Shown: positions 19,235 to 30,468 of the stretch, one piece after another
Layout: the number at the start of each line of letters is the position of its first letter
Numbering within the stretch: the stretch's first letter is position 1
NCBI GenBank assembly: GCA_020250125.1
Contig: JADCEL010000015.1
Span: forward strand, 1-58,153
Reading direction: 5' to 3'
Length of the DNA: 58,153 nt
From: Rhodobacter sp.
GTDB lineage: Bacteria > Pseudomonadota > Alphaproteobacteria > Rhodobacterales > Rhodobacteraceae
Made by a program: the position numbers and the translations under genes
Notes under the pieces: model-generated
What the model was told of the DNA's origin: nothing
What the model saw: the letters and a program-made list of their open reading frames with translations, nothing else
The model's database searches: none

Positions 19235-19618
19235 TCAGAACAGGATGATGGTCAGAAGCGTCAGCAGAACCGAACCGGCGATGATCGCCCAGCCCAGCTT
19301 TTCCGCCGTCGGAATGTCCAGCCCGCGCCCCGAGTCGAACCACAGATGCCGCAGCCCGGCCAGAGTGTGATACCACAACGCCCAGATCGACCCCAGCATC
19401 ACCAGTTTCCCGAACCAGGACCGCAGCACACCATCGGCGACGGCGAAATAGTCGGGTCCGGTTGCCGCCGCAAGCAGCCACCAGACAATCAGCAGCACGG
19501 CCACGATCAGGCCGTTCCCGGTGATGCGCGTCAGGATCGAGGTGATCGAGGTCAGCTGCGGACGATAGATCTGCAGATGCGGCGAAAGCGGGCGGTTGCC
19601 CCGGTTGACATCGGCCAT
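19235..19618 (-). CDS. sdhC: Succinate dehydrogenase cytochrome b556 subunit SdhC
   Basis: 127 residues. The conserved N-terminus RPLSPHLQIYRPQLTSITSI and the second heme-region motif HTLAGLRHLWFD identify SdhC; three membrane helices follow the usual pattern. It is the first gene of the operon. An in-frame upstream extension was rejected because the family starts just before RPLSPH. Confidence 0.94.
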   Translation of the reverse strand: MADVNRGNRPLSPHLQIYRPQLTSITSILTRITGNGLIVAVLLIVWWLLAAATGPDYFAVADGVLRSWFGKLVMLGSIWALWYHTLAGLRHLWFDSGRGLDIPTAEKLGWAIIAGSVLLTLLTIILF

Positions 19619-19772
19619 TGCGGGTTCCTTCTTTGCCCGGCCCCGGGAGAATGCCCCAAGGCAGGCTTCAAGACGATGCATAACGGTTTTTTCCGCCAAG
19701 TCACGCGTGACAAACCGCGCATTTGCTGCAGGGCAGCGAAAGCGCGCAGAAACGCGCAGAAAAATGAAATTT

Positions 19773-19800
19773 GTGATCACATATTCTGGCCCGTGATCAC
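19773..19800. promoter_or_regulatory. Paired GTGATCAC palindromes upstream of sdhC
   Basis: Two perfect 8-base palindromes GTGATCAC are separated by 12 bases, centres 20 apart, about 155-180 bases upstream of the sdhC ATG. The first extends to TGTGATCACA. An almost identical pair stands upstream of sucC (centres 21 apart). Two helical turns suggest cooperative binding of two dimers of one regulator. The regulator is not identified. Confidence 0.7.
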
Positions 19801-20114
19801 GCGTGCCCGGGCATCACCGCAAGCACGTCTGCCCTTCTTCGGCGCATCGCCGGGGAAACCGCCTGCCCGGACCTGCCGCACAGTTGAAGGGGAACGTTCG
19901 CTGTTCCTCCTTCACAGGCGGATCAAATGCCCCCCGTTGATGCTGCCGCCTATCGGGCCGCAGCGCCGGGCGCATGCGCCAGCCGACCACAGGGCGGACC
20001 GGGCCGGCAAAGCGCGCAATGCGGCGCCCCGTCGCCGCCCGACAGCGCAGGCGGCAGGAACGATGGTTCCGCCCTGCCGGTACTCTTTGGGGAGACCGCC
20101 CGGATTGGACCTTG
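19801..20114. other. Intergenic region upstream of the sdh operon
   Basis: About 310 bases with no convincing gene, between the sdh control region and the convergently ending DUF1737 gene. Frames are Arg/Ala/Pro-rich. Nothing specific is seen. Confidence 0.55.
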
Positions 20115-20318
20115 TCAATGGTCCGAAAGCTTGGTCTCGGGCGCGTAGATGCCCTGCACCTCTTTCACCACCGCCTGCCCGCAGCGCATCACGCCATTGG
20201 CACCGTCAAAGGCATAGGTCGGCCCGCCATGCAATTCCCACCCCTTGTTCAGGGCGGCGGTCACCTTGTGGCAGAAGGCTGAAGTGTCATCATCCGACAG
20301 AAAGCGGTACAGTTTCAT
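20115..20318 (-). CDS. DUF1737 small protein
   Basis: 67 residues: KLYRFLSDDDTSAFCHKV, then ALNKGWELHGGPTYAFDG, the compact DUF1737 pattern. It is soluble, presumably cytosolic, of unknown function. It begins in a four-base overlap with the preceding nnrU-like gene, so both form one transcription unit. Confidence 0.8.
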   Translation of the reverse strand: MKLYRFLSDDDTSAFCHKVTAALNKGWELHGGPTYAFDGANGVMRCGQAVVKEVQGIYAPETKLSDH

Positions 20319-20872
20319 CCATAGGTTCCCAGGAACGGGTTGTGGCCAAGCCAGGAATGGATGCCGGCGATCAGCCCGTAAATCACCAGCGTGCCGACAA
20401 GGTTCATCGCATCGCCCTTGATCCCGCGCCCCGCATCAGGCCGCGCCCAGGGGCCAGCCCGGTTGATCGCAGCCATGGCGACCAGCGCCCAGGCCCCGAT
20501 GCCGCCGAACAGGATGACCGAGGCCAGATCGCCGTTCACCAGCAGGTGCGATCCGGCCCAGATCACGGTGCCCCACAGCATCGGGTGCCGCATCCGGGTG
20601 TAGAGGGTGCCCTTGGTGCCGCCGACCCCATACAGGAAAATCGCGATCAGCATCGCCAGATTGTTCAGATGCCCCATGCCGGGCAGCGGCGCATAAAGCG
20701 CAATCACATCCGCGCTGCGGTATCCGACGACCATCAGGATGACCGAGATCACAAGAACGCCCGCAACCAGCCCCTTGCCCTTGTCGCCCATGCCGGCGCG
20801 GGCATCCGGGGCAAGCCGTTTGAACAGATGCGCGGCCCACCACAGCAGGACGCCGGCGATCAGAATGAACAT
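20315..20872 (-). CDS. NnrU family membrane protein
   Basis: 185 residues with about five membrane helices. The TRMRHPMLWGTVIWAGSHLLVNGD segment (conserved RHPMLWG) is the NnrU/isoprenylcysteine-methyltransferase-like signature. NnrU occurs with denitrification genes in Rhodobacter relatives, but its biochemical role is unsettled; no nitric-oxide-reduction genes are nearby. The first residues are already a membrane segment, supporting this start. Confidence 0.85.
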   Translation of the reverse strand: MFILIAGVLLWWAAHLFKRLAPDARAGMGDKGKGLVAGVLVISVILMVVGYRSADVIALYAPLPGMGHLNNLAMLIAIFLYGVGGTKGTLYTRMRHPMLWGTVIWAGSHLLVNGDLASVILFGGIGAWALVAMAAINRAGPWARPDAGRGIKGDAMNLVGTLVIYGLIAGIHSWLGHNPFLGTYG

Positions 20873-20884
20873 CGGGGTCTCCCG

Positions 20885-21106
20885 TTACTGCGCCGCTGCT
20901 GCGGCAATCGCGCCGACCCTGCCAATCAGCGCCCGCGCGGTGACGATATGCAGGGTTTCTACGATCTTTCCAGCCACCATGGCAACGCCTTGCGCGGTGG
21001 TCCGGGCCAGATCGGCCTCCTTGGCCTGGCGGCGGATGACGGGCGGTCCGTCATCATCCGGGGCGAAGGCGGCAGTGGCACCGGCAGACTTTTCAGGGTG
21101 GTCCGG
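20885..21106 (-). pseudogene. Truncated remnant upstream of the NnrU gene
   Basis: An open stretch on the minus strand ends in TAA just before the NnrU gene. It reads DLARTTAQGVAMVAGKIVET and ends ALIGRVGAIAAAAAQ, a helical, protein-like C-terminus. There is no start with a ribosome site and the frame is closed upstream. Probably the tail of a decayed gene; not identified. Confidence 0.25.
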
Positions 21107-21109
21107 TCA

Positions 21110-22492
<1,383 letters not shown>

Positions 22493-22616
22493 CGCTGCCC
22501 CGCAAGACCGAACACCGGATGCGCGCCAGAAGGTGCGCATCTTGCGTTTGACAAGGGTGGCCCGCCCGGTTGAGTCGCACCGCCCTGCCAGGGTCAGGGT
22601 TAAGCGTTCGGTTTTT

Positions 22617-22645
22617 GTGATCACAGTTTTTCAGGCCGTGATCAC
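22617..22645. promoter_or_regulatory. Paired GTGATCAC palindromes upstream of sucC
   Basis: Two GTGATCAC palindromes 13 bases apart (centres 21 apart), flanked as TTGTGATCACA and CGTGATCACAAA, about 110-135 bases before the sucC ATG and after the mdh stop. The pair mirrors the one before sdhC. It implies a separate promoter for sucC inside the mdh-suc cluster and shared control of both TCA operons (inference). Confidence 0.7.
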
Positions 22646-22753
22646 AAATTGCGCTTTTCCGCCCCGATCCGCGCTGATCCGTCAGTTGGCGTTTTGCGCC
22701 CGCCTGTTTCTGTGGCATCAGGCGCGCAACATATCAACCGACGGGACGCCACC

Positions 22754-23947
<1,194 letters not shown>

Positions 23948-23971
23948 CGGGCGGGTCGACAGGGGCGAGGC

Positions 23972-24547
23972 ATGATCAACCGTAAAGCGCTTGGATCGGT
24001 CATCAGGTGCGGTGTGGCAGCCGCGACCTTGGCAGGACTTTCGGCTTGCGATGTGCCTGCGACCACATCGGACACCTACGAACTGGCGAATATTGATCCG
24101 CGCAATGTCATCCCCAAGTCAACGCCCAAGGCCTTTGTTGCCGCCTTTGAAAAGTATTGTCTTGACGAAGGCCCGAATACCGCAGCGATCGAACGCGCCC
24201 TGCGGTCGACCGATTATGTCCGGGTGCCCGGAAACTCGGCGCTCAGGGGATGGGTGGTGGACGACAAGCGTCCCGCTGTTCTTGTCGCTGCAAACGGTTT
24301 GTCTTGCGCGGTTGCAGCGCAAGCCCGCACAGGCCAGACAGAGCGGGTGCGCGAAATGGTCAGCAGCCGGTTTCCCGGTGCAATTGCGGTTCCGGCAAAC
24401 ATGAAACCGGCAGGAATGGAATCGCTCTGGCTTGTTGATGCGGACAAGAATGTCTTCGTATTCACCAAGCGGCGGACACCCGTCGGCGAGCCGTCACAGC
24501 TTATCTTGATTACCGTGCGCCTGTCACCCGGGCAGGACCTGACATGA
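23972..24547 (+). CDS. Putative lipoprotein downstream of sucC
   Basis: 191 residues. The N-terminus [17 protein letters not shown] is a lipobox with Cys at about residue 26. The mature domain starts [20 protein letters not shown] and contains [14 protein letters not shown], two conserved-looking Cys segments. The family is not recognised. It resembles the exported protein 250 bases downstream in size and order of features, and a duplicated piece of sucC lies between them. That suggests the two are diverged duplicates. Codon use appears less GC-biased than in sucC. Confidence 0.7.
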   Translation: MINRKALGSVIRCGVAAATLAGLSACDVPATTSDTYELANIDPRNVIPKSTPKAFVAAFEKYCLDEGPNTAAIERALRSTDYVRVPGNSALRGWVVDDKRPAVLVAANGLSCAVAAQARTGQTERVREMVSSRFPGAIAVPANMKPAGMESLWLVDADKNVFVFTKRRTPVGEPSQLILITVRLSPGQDLT

Positions 24548-24606
24548 GGCGGCCCAGCCCGCCAGGACCAGGCCGCAGACCCCTTGGGATCGGGGCGTGG
24601 CAGCAA

Positions 24607-24741
24607 TTCGATGCGGCAGTCGCGGCAGCGGGGCAAAAGGCACCGCCCGGCCTGCCGCGTGACGGCACCACCGTGAATCCGGGCCGCAACATCCTCCACA
24701 AGTCGGGCCTGAACATGATTTCTGCGGACAACGTCACGAAA
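24607..24741 (+). pseudogene. Degenerate duplicate of the sucC 3' end
   Basis: Read in frame, GRNILHKSGLNMISADN aligns with [17 protein letters not shown] of the real SucC C-terminus. The flanking AAVAAAGQKAPP aligns with [12 protein letters not shown]. Over 42 residues the alignment has no gap and about 18 identities by eye, and the DNA is also alike. The remnant has no start of its own and runs out of similarity after the SADN. It sits before the second exported-protein gene exactly as sucC sits before the first. Confidence 0.75.
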
Positions 24742-24794
24742 GAAGGGCGGGGATGGCACCGCCGCCGGGAAACCAACACCAAGGGAGCTGCAAA

Positions 24795-25283
24795 ATGAGG
24801 GCAAAGTTGAAAGTTTGGCTTTTTGCCGCAGCGGCGGCATTCCCCGCCGGCACATCGCAGGCCGAGTCAACCGATCTGGGAGCAATGATTGCCGCCGACC
24901 GGGCCGTTTCCGTGTTCCTGTCGGTCTGCAAGGAAAGCGCGGATCGCGACTTTGCCGATGCCGAAGCGGCAATGGCCGAATTGGGGGTGACGAAGAAGAA
25001 TCCTGAAACCGGATCAATCTACAGCGAAACCGAAGACCTGTCTTTCAGGATCGTGGATGGCCCCGGCATGGGCAAATCCTGTTCCATGGTTTTCATAACC
25101 CGCGACTCGCCTGAACTCGTCGCGGGTGCCTTGCCGATCTTGGGCCCGTTTCAGGATTCACCCTTTGGCCCATTAAGCATCCTCGAAGGAAACATCCCCG
25201 TGGTCTACGTCTTCCAGAACCTTGGTTCCGGCGCTGACGGCCCCTTCGCCCATAACCTGCGCATGCTTTCGGTCAGGGAATGA
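24795..25283 (+). CDS. Exported protein of unknown function
   Basis: 162 residues. Signal peptide [20 protein letters not shown] with cleavage after SQA. The mature part begins VSVFLSVCKESADRDFADAE and contains MGKSCSMVFITRD; both Cys positions parallel those in the lipoprotein upstream. Not recognised as a named family. The ATG has AAGGGAGCTGCAAA in front, a good ribosome site, while the longer frame upstream is the sucC remnant region. Confidence 0.7.
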   Translation: MRAKLKVWLFAAAAAFPAGTSQAESTDLGAMIAADRAVSVFLSVCKESADRDFADAEAAMAELGVTKKNPETGSIYSETEDLSFRIVDGPGMGKSCSMVFITRDSPELVAGALPILGPFQDSPFGPLSILEGNIPVVYVFQNLGSGADGPFAHNLRMLSVRE

Positions 25284-25368
25284 CAGGCCACAACCACAGC
25301 ACGGCTGACCGCGCAACAGTTTCAGACAATCCCATGGGAAACCCATGCATCATCCTTCTGCCGTAGCT

Positions 25369-25701
25369 TCAGGCCGCAGCGTCCTCCCGATCCCTGCCAA
25401 CCAAGGGCACGATCTCGTTCACCCTGGCCTGATAGGCTGCGTCGTTGTGCAGCATGTTGATGTCGTAAAGCCCCTGCATGTTCACCCAATACCCGTCCGA
25501 CATGCGGAAATAGCGCGCCAGACGCAGCGCCGTATCCACGGTCAGCGCCGTTTCCTCGCGCACCAGCCGTTCGATCCGCGTACGCGGCACGCCGATGTCG
25601 CGCGCCACCCTTCCAGCCGTCAGCCCCAGCGGAATCATGAATTCCTCCCGCAGCATCTCTCCCGGATGGACGGGCCTGGCAAAGCGGATGTCCATGGTCA
25701 T
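25369..25701 (-). CDS. higA: HigA-type antitoxin (XRE family)
   Basis: 110 residues. The HTH is typical of HigA/VapI antitoxins: HPGEMLREEFMIPLGLTAGR, then RIERLVREETALTVDTALRL and the FRMSDGYWVNMQGLYD motif. The antitoxin neutralises HigB by binding and represses the operon through its HTH. It lies three bases after the toxin gene, in the toxin-first order characteristic of higBA. The operon is antisense to the suc genes. Confidence 0.9.
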   Translation of the reverse strand: MTMDIRFARPVHPGEMLREEFMIPLGLTAGRVARDIGVPRTRIERLVREETALTVDTALRLARYFRMSDGYWVNMQGLYDINMLHNDAAYQARVNEIVPLVGRDREDAAA

Positions 25702-25704
25702 CTC

Positions 25705-25986
25705 CTAGTGATAGTCCACAAGTTCAACATCATGCGCGCCGTCCTCCTGCCAGAGAAAGCAGATGCGCCACTGATCGTTGACGCGGATGGAATGCTGCCC
25801 CGCCCTGTCGCCCTTGAGCAGTTCCAGCCGATGACCCGGCGGATAGCGCAAATCCTCAACCCGCTGCGCCAGCACAAGCGACGTCATCCGGCGTTCCACA
25901 ACGGTCACGAGGTCATTCGGAAAACGCTTCGGCACCTGCCCCATAAGCAGCATCAGCAACCTCCTGTCCTTCACCGACACGATCAT
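25705..25986 (-). CDS. higB: HigB-type toxin (RelE superfamily mRNA interferase)
   Basis: 93 residues. The HigB-like pattern is MIVSVKDRRLLMLLMG, VPKRFPNDLVTVVERRM, PPGHRLELLKGDRAGQHSI and the C-terminal QWRICFLWQEDG. Family members cleave ribosome-bound mRNA. The conserved basic and aromatic residues of the C-terminal strand are kept, so it is probably active. It is transcribed away from sucD from a region with two palindromes. Confidence 0.9.
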   Translation of the reverse strand: MIVSVKDRRLLMLLMGQVPKRFPNDLVTVVERRMTSLVLAQRVEDLRYPPGHRLELLKGDRAGQHSIRVNDQWRICFLWQEDGAHDVELVDYH

Positions 25987-25995
25987 CCGCCATCT

Positions 25996-26046
25996 GTATC
26001 ACGCCATGATACATCCGTCCAGCAATTCCGTATCACGCCATGATAC
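25996..26046. promoter_or_regulatory. Twin palindromic operators of higBA next to sucD
   Basis: The 17-base sequence GTATCACGCCATGATAC occurs twice, perfectly repeated, with centres 34 bases apart. Each copy is an inverted repeat GTATCA-N5-TGATAC. They fill the gap between higB (minus strand) and sucD (plus strand, starts 18 bases later). They are very likely HigA-binding sites. Their position means HigA binding could also affect transcription into sucD. Confidence 0.8.
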
Positions 26047-26063
26047 AAGCCTAGGGAAGCACC

Positions 26064-26948
26064 ATGTCCATCCTTGTCAACCAACACACAAAGGTCATCT
26101 GCCAGGGCATCACCGGCAGCCAGGGCACGTTCCACACCGAACAGGCCATCGCCTATGGCACCAGGATGGTTGGCGGCGTGACCCCCGGCAAGGGCGGGAC
26201 AGATCATCTGGGCCTGCCCGTGTTCAACTCGGTGCACGAGGCGCGGGCGGTGACCGGGGCGAATGCCAGCGTCATCTACGTGCCGCCGCCCTTCGCCGCC
26301 GATTCGATCCTGGAAGCGATTGATGCGCAGATGGAGCTGATCGTCTGCATCACCGAAGGTATTCCGGTGCTGGACATGATGAAGGTCAAGCGCACGCTGG
26401 AAGGGTCACGCTCGCGTCTGATCGGGCCGAACTGCCCCGGCGTCATCACGCCGGGGGCCTGCAAGATCGGCATCATGCCCGGCCATATCCACAAGCGCGG
26501 CTCGGTCGGCGTCGTCTCGCGCTCCGGCACGCTGACCTATGAGGCGGTGAAGCAGACCTCTGATCTGGGCCTGGGCCAATCGACCGCCGTCGGCATCGGC
26601 GGTGATCCGATCAAGGGCACCGAACATATCGACGTACTGGAATTGTTCCTGGCCGACCCCGAGACGCAATCGATCATCATGATCGGCGAAATCGGCGGGT
26701 CGGCAGAGGAAGACGCAGCCCAGTTCCTGGCCGACGAGAAGCGGCGCGGCCGCTGGAAGCCCACCGCAGGCTTCATCGCCGGCCGCACCGCCCCCAAAGG
26801 CCGCCGTATGGGCCATGCCGGGGCCATCGTCGCCGGCGGCAAGGGCGACGCCGAAAGCAAGATCGAGGCGATGAAACGCGCCGGCATTGTCGTGGCCGAC
26901 AGCCCGGCAGGGCTGGGGCAGGCGGTGATGCAGGCGAGGGGGGGGTGA
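26064..26948 (+). CDS. sucD: Succinyl-CoA synthetase, alpha subunit
   Basis: 294 residues. Binds CoA and carries the phosphorylated His. Features: [20 protein letters not shown] at the N-terminus, CoA-binding [25 protein letters not shown], and the active-site His in [16 protein letters not shown]. The gene normally follows sucC directly; here 2.1 kb separate them. Ribosome site GGGAAGC precedes the ATG. Confidence 0.97.
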   Translation: MSILVNQHTKVICQGITGSQGTFHTEQAIAYGTRMVGGVTPGKGGTDHLGLPVFNSVHEARAVTGANASVIYVPPPFAADSILEAIDAQMELIVCITEGIPVLDMMKVKRTLEGSRSRLIGPNCPGVITPGACKIGIMPGHIHKRGSVGVVSRSGTLTYEAVKQTSDLGLGQSTAVGIGGDPIKGTEHIDVLELFLADPETQSIIMIGEIGGSAEEDAAQFLADEKRRGRWKPTAGFIAGRTAPKGRRMGHAGAIVAGGKGDAESKIEAMKRAGIVVADSPAGLGQAVMQARGG

Positions 26949-26950
26949 TC

Positions 26951-27475
26951 ATGGGACCCATCCAGGCCATAAAGACTTGCCTTGCCAAGTCGTTCCAGTT
27001 TTCGGGCCGTGCCTCGCGCGCAGAATTCTGGTGGTTCGCCCCACTCTGGCTGATTGTTTCCCTCGCTCTGACACTTGGGATTATGGCGTCCGTGAATCCG
27101 GATTATCTACGTTATCTACCTATCCACGAAAATTTAGCCGCATTTCTGATGTTGTGTGTAGCGGGCATCCCGCTTTGGTCGGTAACGGTACGACGCCTGC
27201 ACGATACCGGTAGAACCGGGCGTAGCCTGGCATTGGTGCCGATACCGTTTCTGGCCTTAGTGGCTGCGTTCTTCGTGCTGGGAGTGGTGGCAGGAACTCC
27301 ATTCTCCAAGTCAGTGTTCTTCCAACTGGTTGGCGGGATCATTTTTCTGTTTGGCTTCGGGGCGGCGGGCATCATCACGATCGTGCTACTGGCAATTCTT
27401 CTGGCGGAATGCGCCGCCGAGTCCGATGCGACATCTATCAACCAAAGCCCCAACCCCAACGAGGTCTCCCCATGA
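26951..27475 (+). CDS. DUF805 membrane protein inside the suc operon
   Basis: 174 residues, four membrane helices. The opening GPIQAIKTCLAKSFQFSGRA and SRAEFWWFAPLW match DUF805 (YhaH-like) proteins, whose function is unknown. It begins two bases after sucD and overlaps sucA by four bases (ATGA), so it is co-transcribed and translationally coupled. The DNA is visibly less GC-rich than sucD and sucA, a sign of later arrival. A GTG two codons upstream is an alternative start. Confidence 0.82.
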   Translation: MGPIQAIKTCLAKSFQFSGRASRAEFWWFAPLWLIVSLALTLGIMASVNPDYLRYLPIHENLAAFLMLCVAGIPLWSVTVRRLHDTGRTGRSLALVPIPFLALVAAFFVLGVVAGTPFSKSVFFQLVGGIIFLFGFGAAGIITIVLLAILLAECAAESDATSINQSPNPNEVSP

Positions 27476-30468
27476 CCGACCACTCCCCCAATGACCAGTT
27501 CCACGCCCAGGCCTTCATGGATGGCGCAAATGCCGATTACATCGATCAGCTTGCCGCCCGCCATGCCGCCGATCCGGCATCGGTGGACGCAGGCTGGGCC
27601 GCCTTCTTCAAGGCGCTGGGCGACAGCGAGATTGATGCAAAGCGGCAGGCCACCGGCCCCAGCTGGGCGCGGCCCGACTGGCCGCCACAGCCCGCCGATG
27701 AGCTGACTGCCGCCCTGACCGGCGACTGGCCACAGCAGGCCCCGGCCAGGGATGCCCGCGCCGCCGCCGCGAAAATCGCCGCCAAAGCCGCCGAAACCGG
27801 GGCAACGGTCACTGACGCCCAGATCGAGCGTGCGGTGCTTGATTCCATCCGTGCCATCATGCTGATCCGCGCCTACCGCATCCGGGGCCACCTGGCGGCT
27901 GATCTTGATCCGCTGGGTCTGCGCGACACCACCCATCAGCCAGAGCTTGACCCCAAATCCTACGGCTTCTCTGACGCCGACATGGACCGTCCCATCTTCA
28001 TCGACAATGTGCTGGGCCTCCAGCACGCCTCGCTGCGCGAGATACTCGAGATCGTGAAGCGCACCTATTGCGGCACCTTCGCGTTGCAGTACATGCACAT
28101 TTCGAACCCCGAACAGGCCGCCTGGCTCAAGGAACGCATCGAAGGCTATGGCAAGGAAATCGCCTTCACCCGCGAAGGCCGCAAGGCGATCCTGAACAAG
28201 CTGGTCGAGGCCGAAGGCTTTGAGAAGTTCCTGCATGTCAAATACATGGGCACCAAACGCTTCGGCCTTGACGGCGGCGAAAGCCTGATCCCGGCGATGG
28301 AACAGATCATCAAGCGCGGCGGCGCGCTGGGGGTGAAGGAGATTGTCATCGGCATGCCGCACCGGGGCCGCCTGTCGGTGCTGGCCAATGTGCTGATGAA
28401 GCCGTTCCGCGCGATTTTCAACGAGTTCCAGGGCGGCAGCTTCAAGCCCGAAGATGTCGATGGTTCGGGCGATGTGAAATACCACCTTGGTGCGTCCAGC
28501 GACCGGACGTTTGACGGCAACAACGTTCACCTGTCCTTAACCGCGAACCCCAGCCACCTGGAGGCGGTGAACCCCGTGGTGCTGGGCAAGGTCCGCGCCA
28601 AGCAGGAGCAACTGGGTGACAAGGCCCGTGAACAGGTTCTGCCCGTGCTGCTGCACGGCGATGCCGCCTTTGCCGGTCAGGGCGTTGTCGCCGAATGCTT
28701 CGGCCTGTCGGGCCTGGTCGGGCACCGCACCGGCGGGACGATCCATATTGTCGTCAACAACCAGATCGGCTTTACCACCGCGCCGTCGTTCAGCCGCTCG
28801 TCACCCTACCCGACCGACATCGCGCTGATGGTCGAGGCACCGATTTTCCACGTCAACGGCGATGACCCCGAGGCGGTGGTGCATGCCGCCCGTGTTGCCA
28901 CCGAATACCGCCAGAAGTTCCACAAGGACGTGGTGCTTGACATCTTTTGCTACCGCCGCTTCGGTCACAACGAAGGCGACGAGCCGATGTTCACCAACCC
29001 GGCGATGTACACCCGCATCCGCCGCCAGAAGACCACGCTGCAACTCTACACCGAACGCCTGGTGCGCGACGGCCTGATCCCGGAAGGCGAGATCGAGGAT
29101 ATGAAGGCAGCCTTCCAGGCGCGCCTGAACGAGGAATTCGAGGTTGGCAAGGACTACAAGCCCAACAAGGCAGACTGGCTGGACGGGCGCTGGAAGAACC
29201 TTGGCACCAAGGATCTGGAAAATTACCAGCGCGGCGAAACCGCCATCTCGCCCGTCACCCTGGCCGAGGTCGGCGCGGCGCTGACCCGCGTGCCCGACGG
29301 CTTTGATCTGCACAAGACCGTCGCCCGCCAGCTCGAGGCGAAGGCGGGCATGTTCGCCTCCGGCACGGGCTTTGACTGGGCCACGGCCGAGGCGCTGGCC
29401 TTTGGCAGCCTGCTGACCGAAGGTTTCCCGGTGCGTCTTTCGGGGCAGGATTGCACGCGCGGCACTTTCAGCCAGCGTCATTCCGCCTTCATCGATCAGG
29501 GAACCGAGGAACGTTACTACCCGCTCAACCAGATCCGTGCCGGACAGGCGCGGTACGAGGTGATCGATTCGATGCTGTCGGAATATGCGGTGCTGGGGTT
29601 CGAATATGGCTATTCGCTGGCCGAACCGAACGCGCTGGTGATGTGGGAAGCGCAGTTCGGCGATTTCGCCAATGGCGCGCAGATCATGTTCGATCAGTTC
29701 ATCAACTCGGGCGAATCGAAATGGTTGCGCATGTCGGGTCTTGTCTGCCTGCTGCCGCATGGCTTCGAAGGCCAGGGGCCGGAACATTCCAGCGCGCGCC
29801 TGGAACGTTTCCTGCAGATGTCGGCCAATGACAACTGGATCGTGGCAAACTGCACAACACCCGCCAACTACTTCCACATCCTGCGCCGCCAGATTCACCG
29901 CACCTTCCGCAAGCCGCTGGTGCTGATGACGCCGAAATCGCTGCTGCGCCATCCGCTCTGCGTCTCGGACGCTGCGGATTTCACCACCGGGTCCAGCTTT
30001 CACCGCGTCTTGTGGGATGATGCCGAAAAAGGCCATTCCGACACGGTGCTGAAGCCCGATGCCGCGATCCGGCGTGTCGTGCTGTGCTCGGGCAAGGTCT
30101 ATTTTGATCTGCTGGCGGAACGCGATGCGCGGGGGCTGGACGACGTCTATCTGCTGCGGATCGAACAGTTCTATCCCTTCCCGGCGCTGAGCCTGGTGAA
30201 GGAACTGGAACGCTTCAAGGGGGCCGAAATTGTCTGGTGCCAGGAAGAACCCAAGAACCAGGGTGCCTGGAGCTTTCTGGAGCCGAACCTGGAATGGGTG
30301 CTGGGGCGCATCGGTGCCGCGCATCGCCGCGCCGTCTATGCCGGGCGTGCCGCCTCGGCCTCGCCCGCCACGGGTCTGGCCAGCCGCCACAAGGCGGAAC
30401 AGGCCGCCCTGGTGAACGATGCGCTGACATTGGGGGCCAAGGATGGCGGGGGCAAGGATGGCGGTTGA
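27472..30468 (+). CDS. sucA: 2-Oxoglutarate dehydrogenase E1 component
   Basis: 998 residues, ThDP-dependent decarboxylase of the 2-oxoglutarate dehydrogenase complex. The N-terminal E2-binding motif is [17 protein letters not shown]. The ThDP region contains [20 protein letters not shown] and NNQIGFTT, and the C-terminal domain has [16 protein letters not shown] and [16 protein letters not shown]. Length is normal. It overlaps DUF805 at the start and sucB at the end, giving a continuous operon. Confidence 0.97.
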   Translation: MTDHSPNDQFHAQAFMDGANADYIDQLAARHAADPASVDAGWAAFFKALGDSEIDAKRQATGPSWARPDWPPQPADELTAALTGDWPQQAPARDARAAAAKIAAKAAETGATVTDAQIERAVLDSIRAIMLIRAYRIRGHLAADLDPLGLRDTTHQPELDPKSYGFSDADMDRPIFIDNVLGLQHASLREILEIVKRTYCGTFALQYMHISNPEQAAWLKERIEGYGKEIAFTREGRKAILNKLVEAEGFEKFLHVKYMGTKRFGLDGGESLIPAMEQIIKRGGALGVKEIVIGMPHRGRLSVLANVLMKPFRAIFNEFQGGSFKPEDVDGSGDVKYHLGASSDRTFDGNNVHLSLTANPSHLEAVNPVVLGKVRAKQEQLGDKAREQVLPVLLHGDAAFAGQGVVAECFGLSGLVGHRTGGTIHIVVNNQIGFTTAPSFSRSSPYPTDIALMVEAPIFHVNGDDPEAVVHAARVATEYRQKFHKDVVLDIFCYRRFGHNEGDEPMFTNPAMYTRIRRQKTTLQLYTERLVRDGLIPEGEIEDMKAAFQARLNEEFEVGKDYKPNKADWLDGRWKNLGTKDLENYQRGETAISPVTLAEVGAALTRVPDGFDLHKTVARQLEAKAGMFASGTGFDWATAEALAFGSLLTEGFPVRLSGQDCTRGTFSQRHSAFIDQGTEERYYPLNQIRAGQARYEVIDSMLSEYAVLGFEYGYSLAEPNALVMWEAQFGDFANGAQIMFDQFINSGESKWLRMSGLVCLLPHGFEGQGPEHSSARLERFLQMSANDNWIVANCTTPANYFHILRRQIHRTFRKPLVLMTPKSLLRHPLCVSDAADFTTGSSFHRVLWDDAEKGHSDTVLKPDAAIRRVVLCSGKVYFDLLAERDARGLDDVYLLRIEQFYPFPALSLVKELERFKGAEIVWCQEEPKNQGAWSFLEPNLEWVLGRIGAAHRRAVYAGRAASASPATGLASRHKAEQAALVNDALTLGAKDGGGKDGG

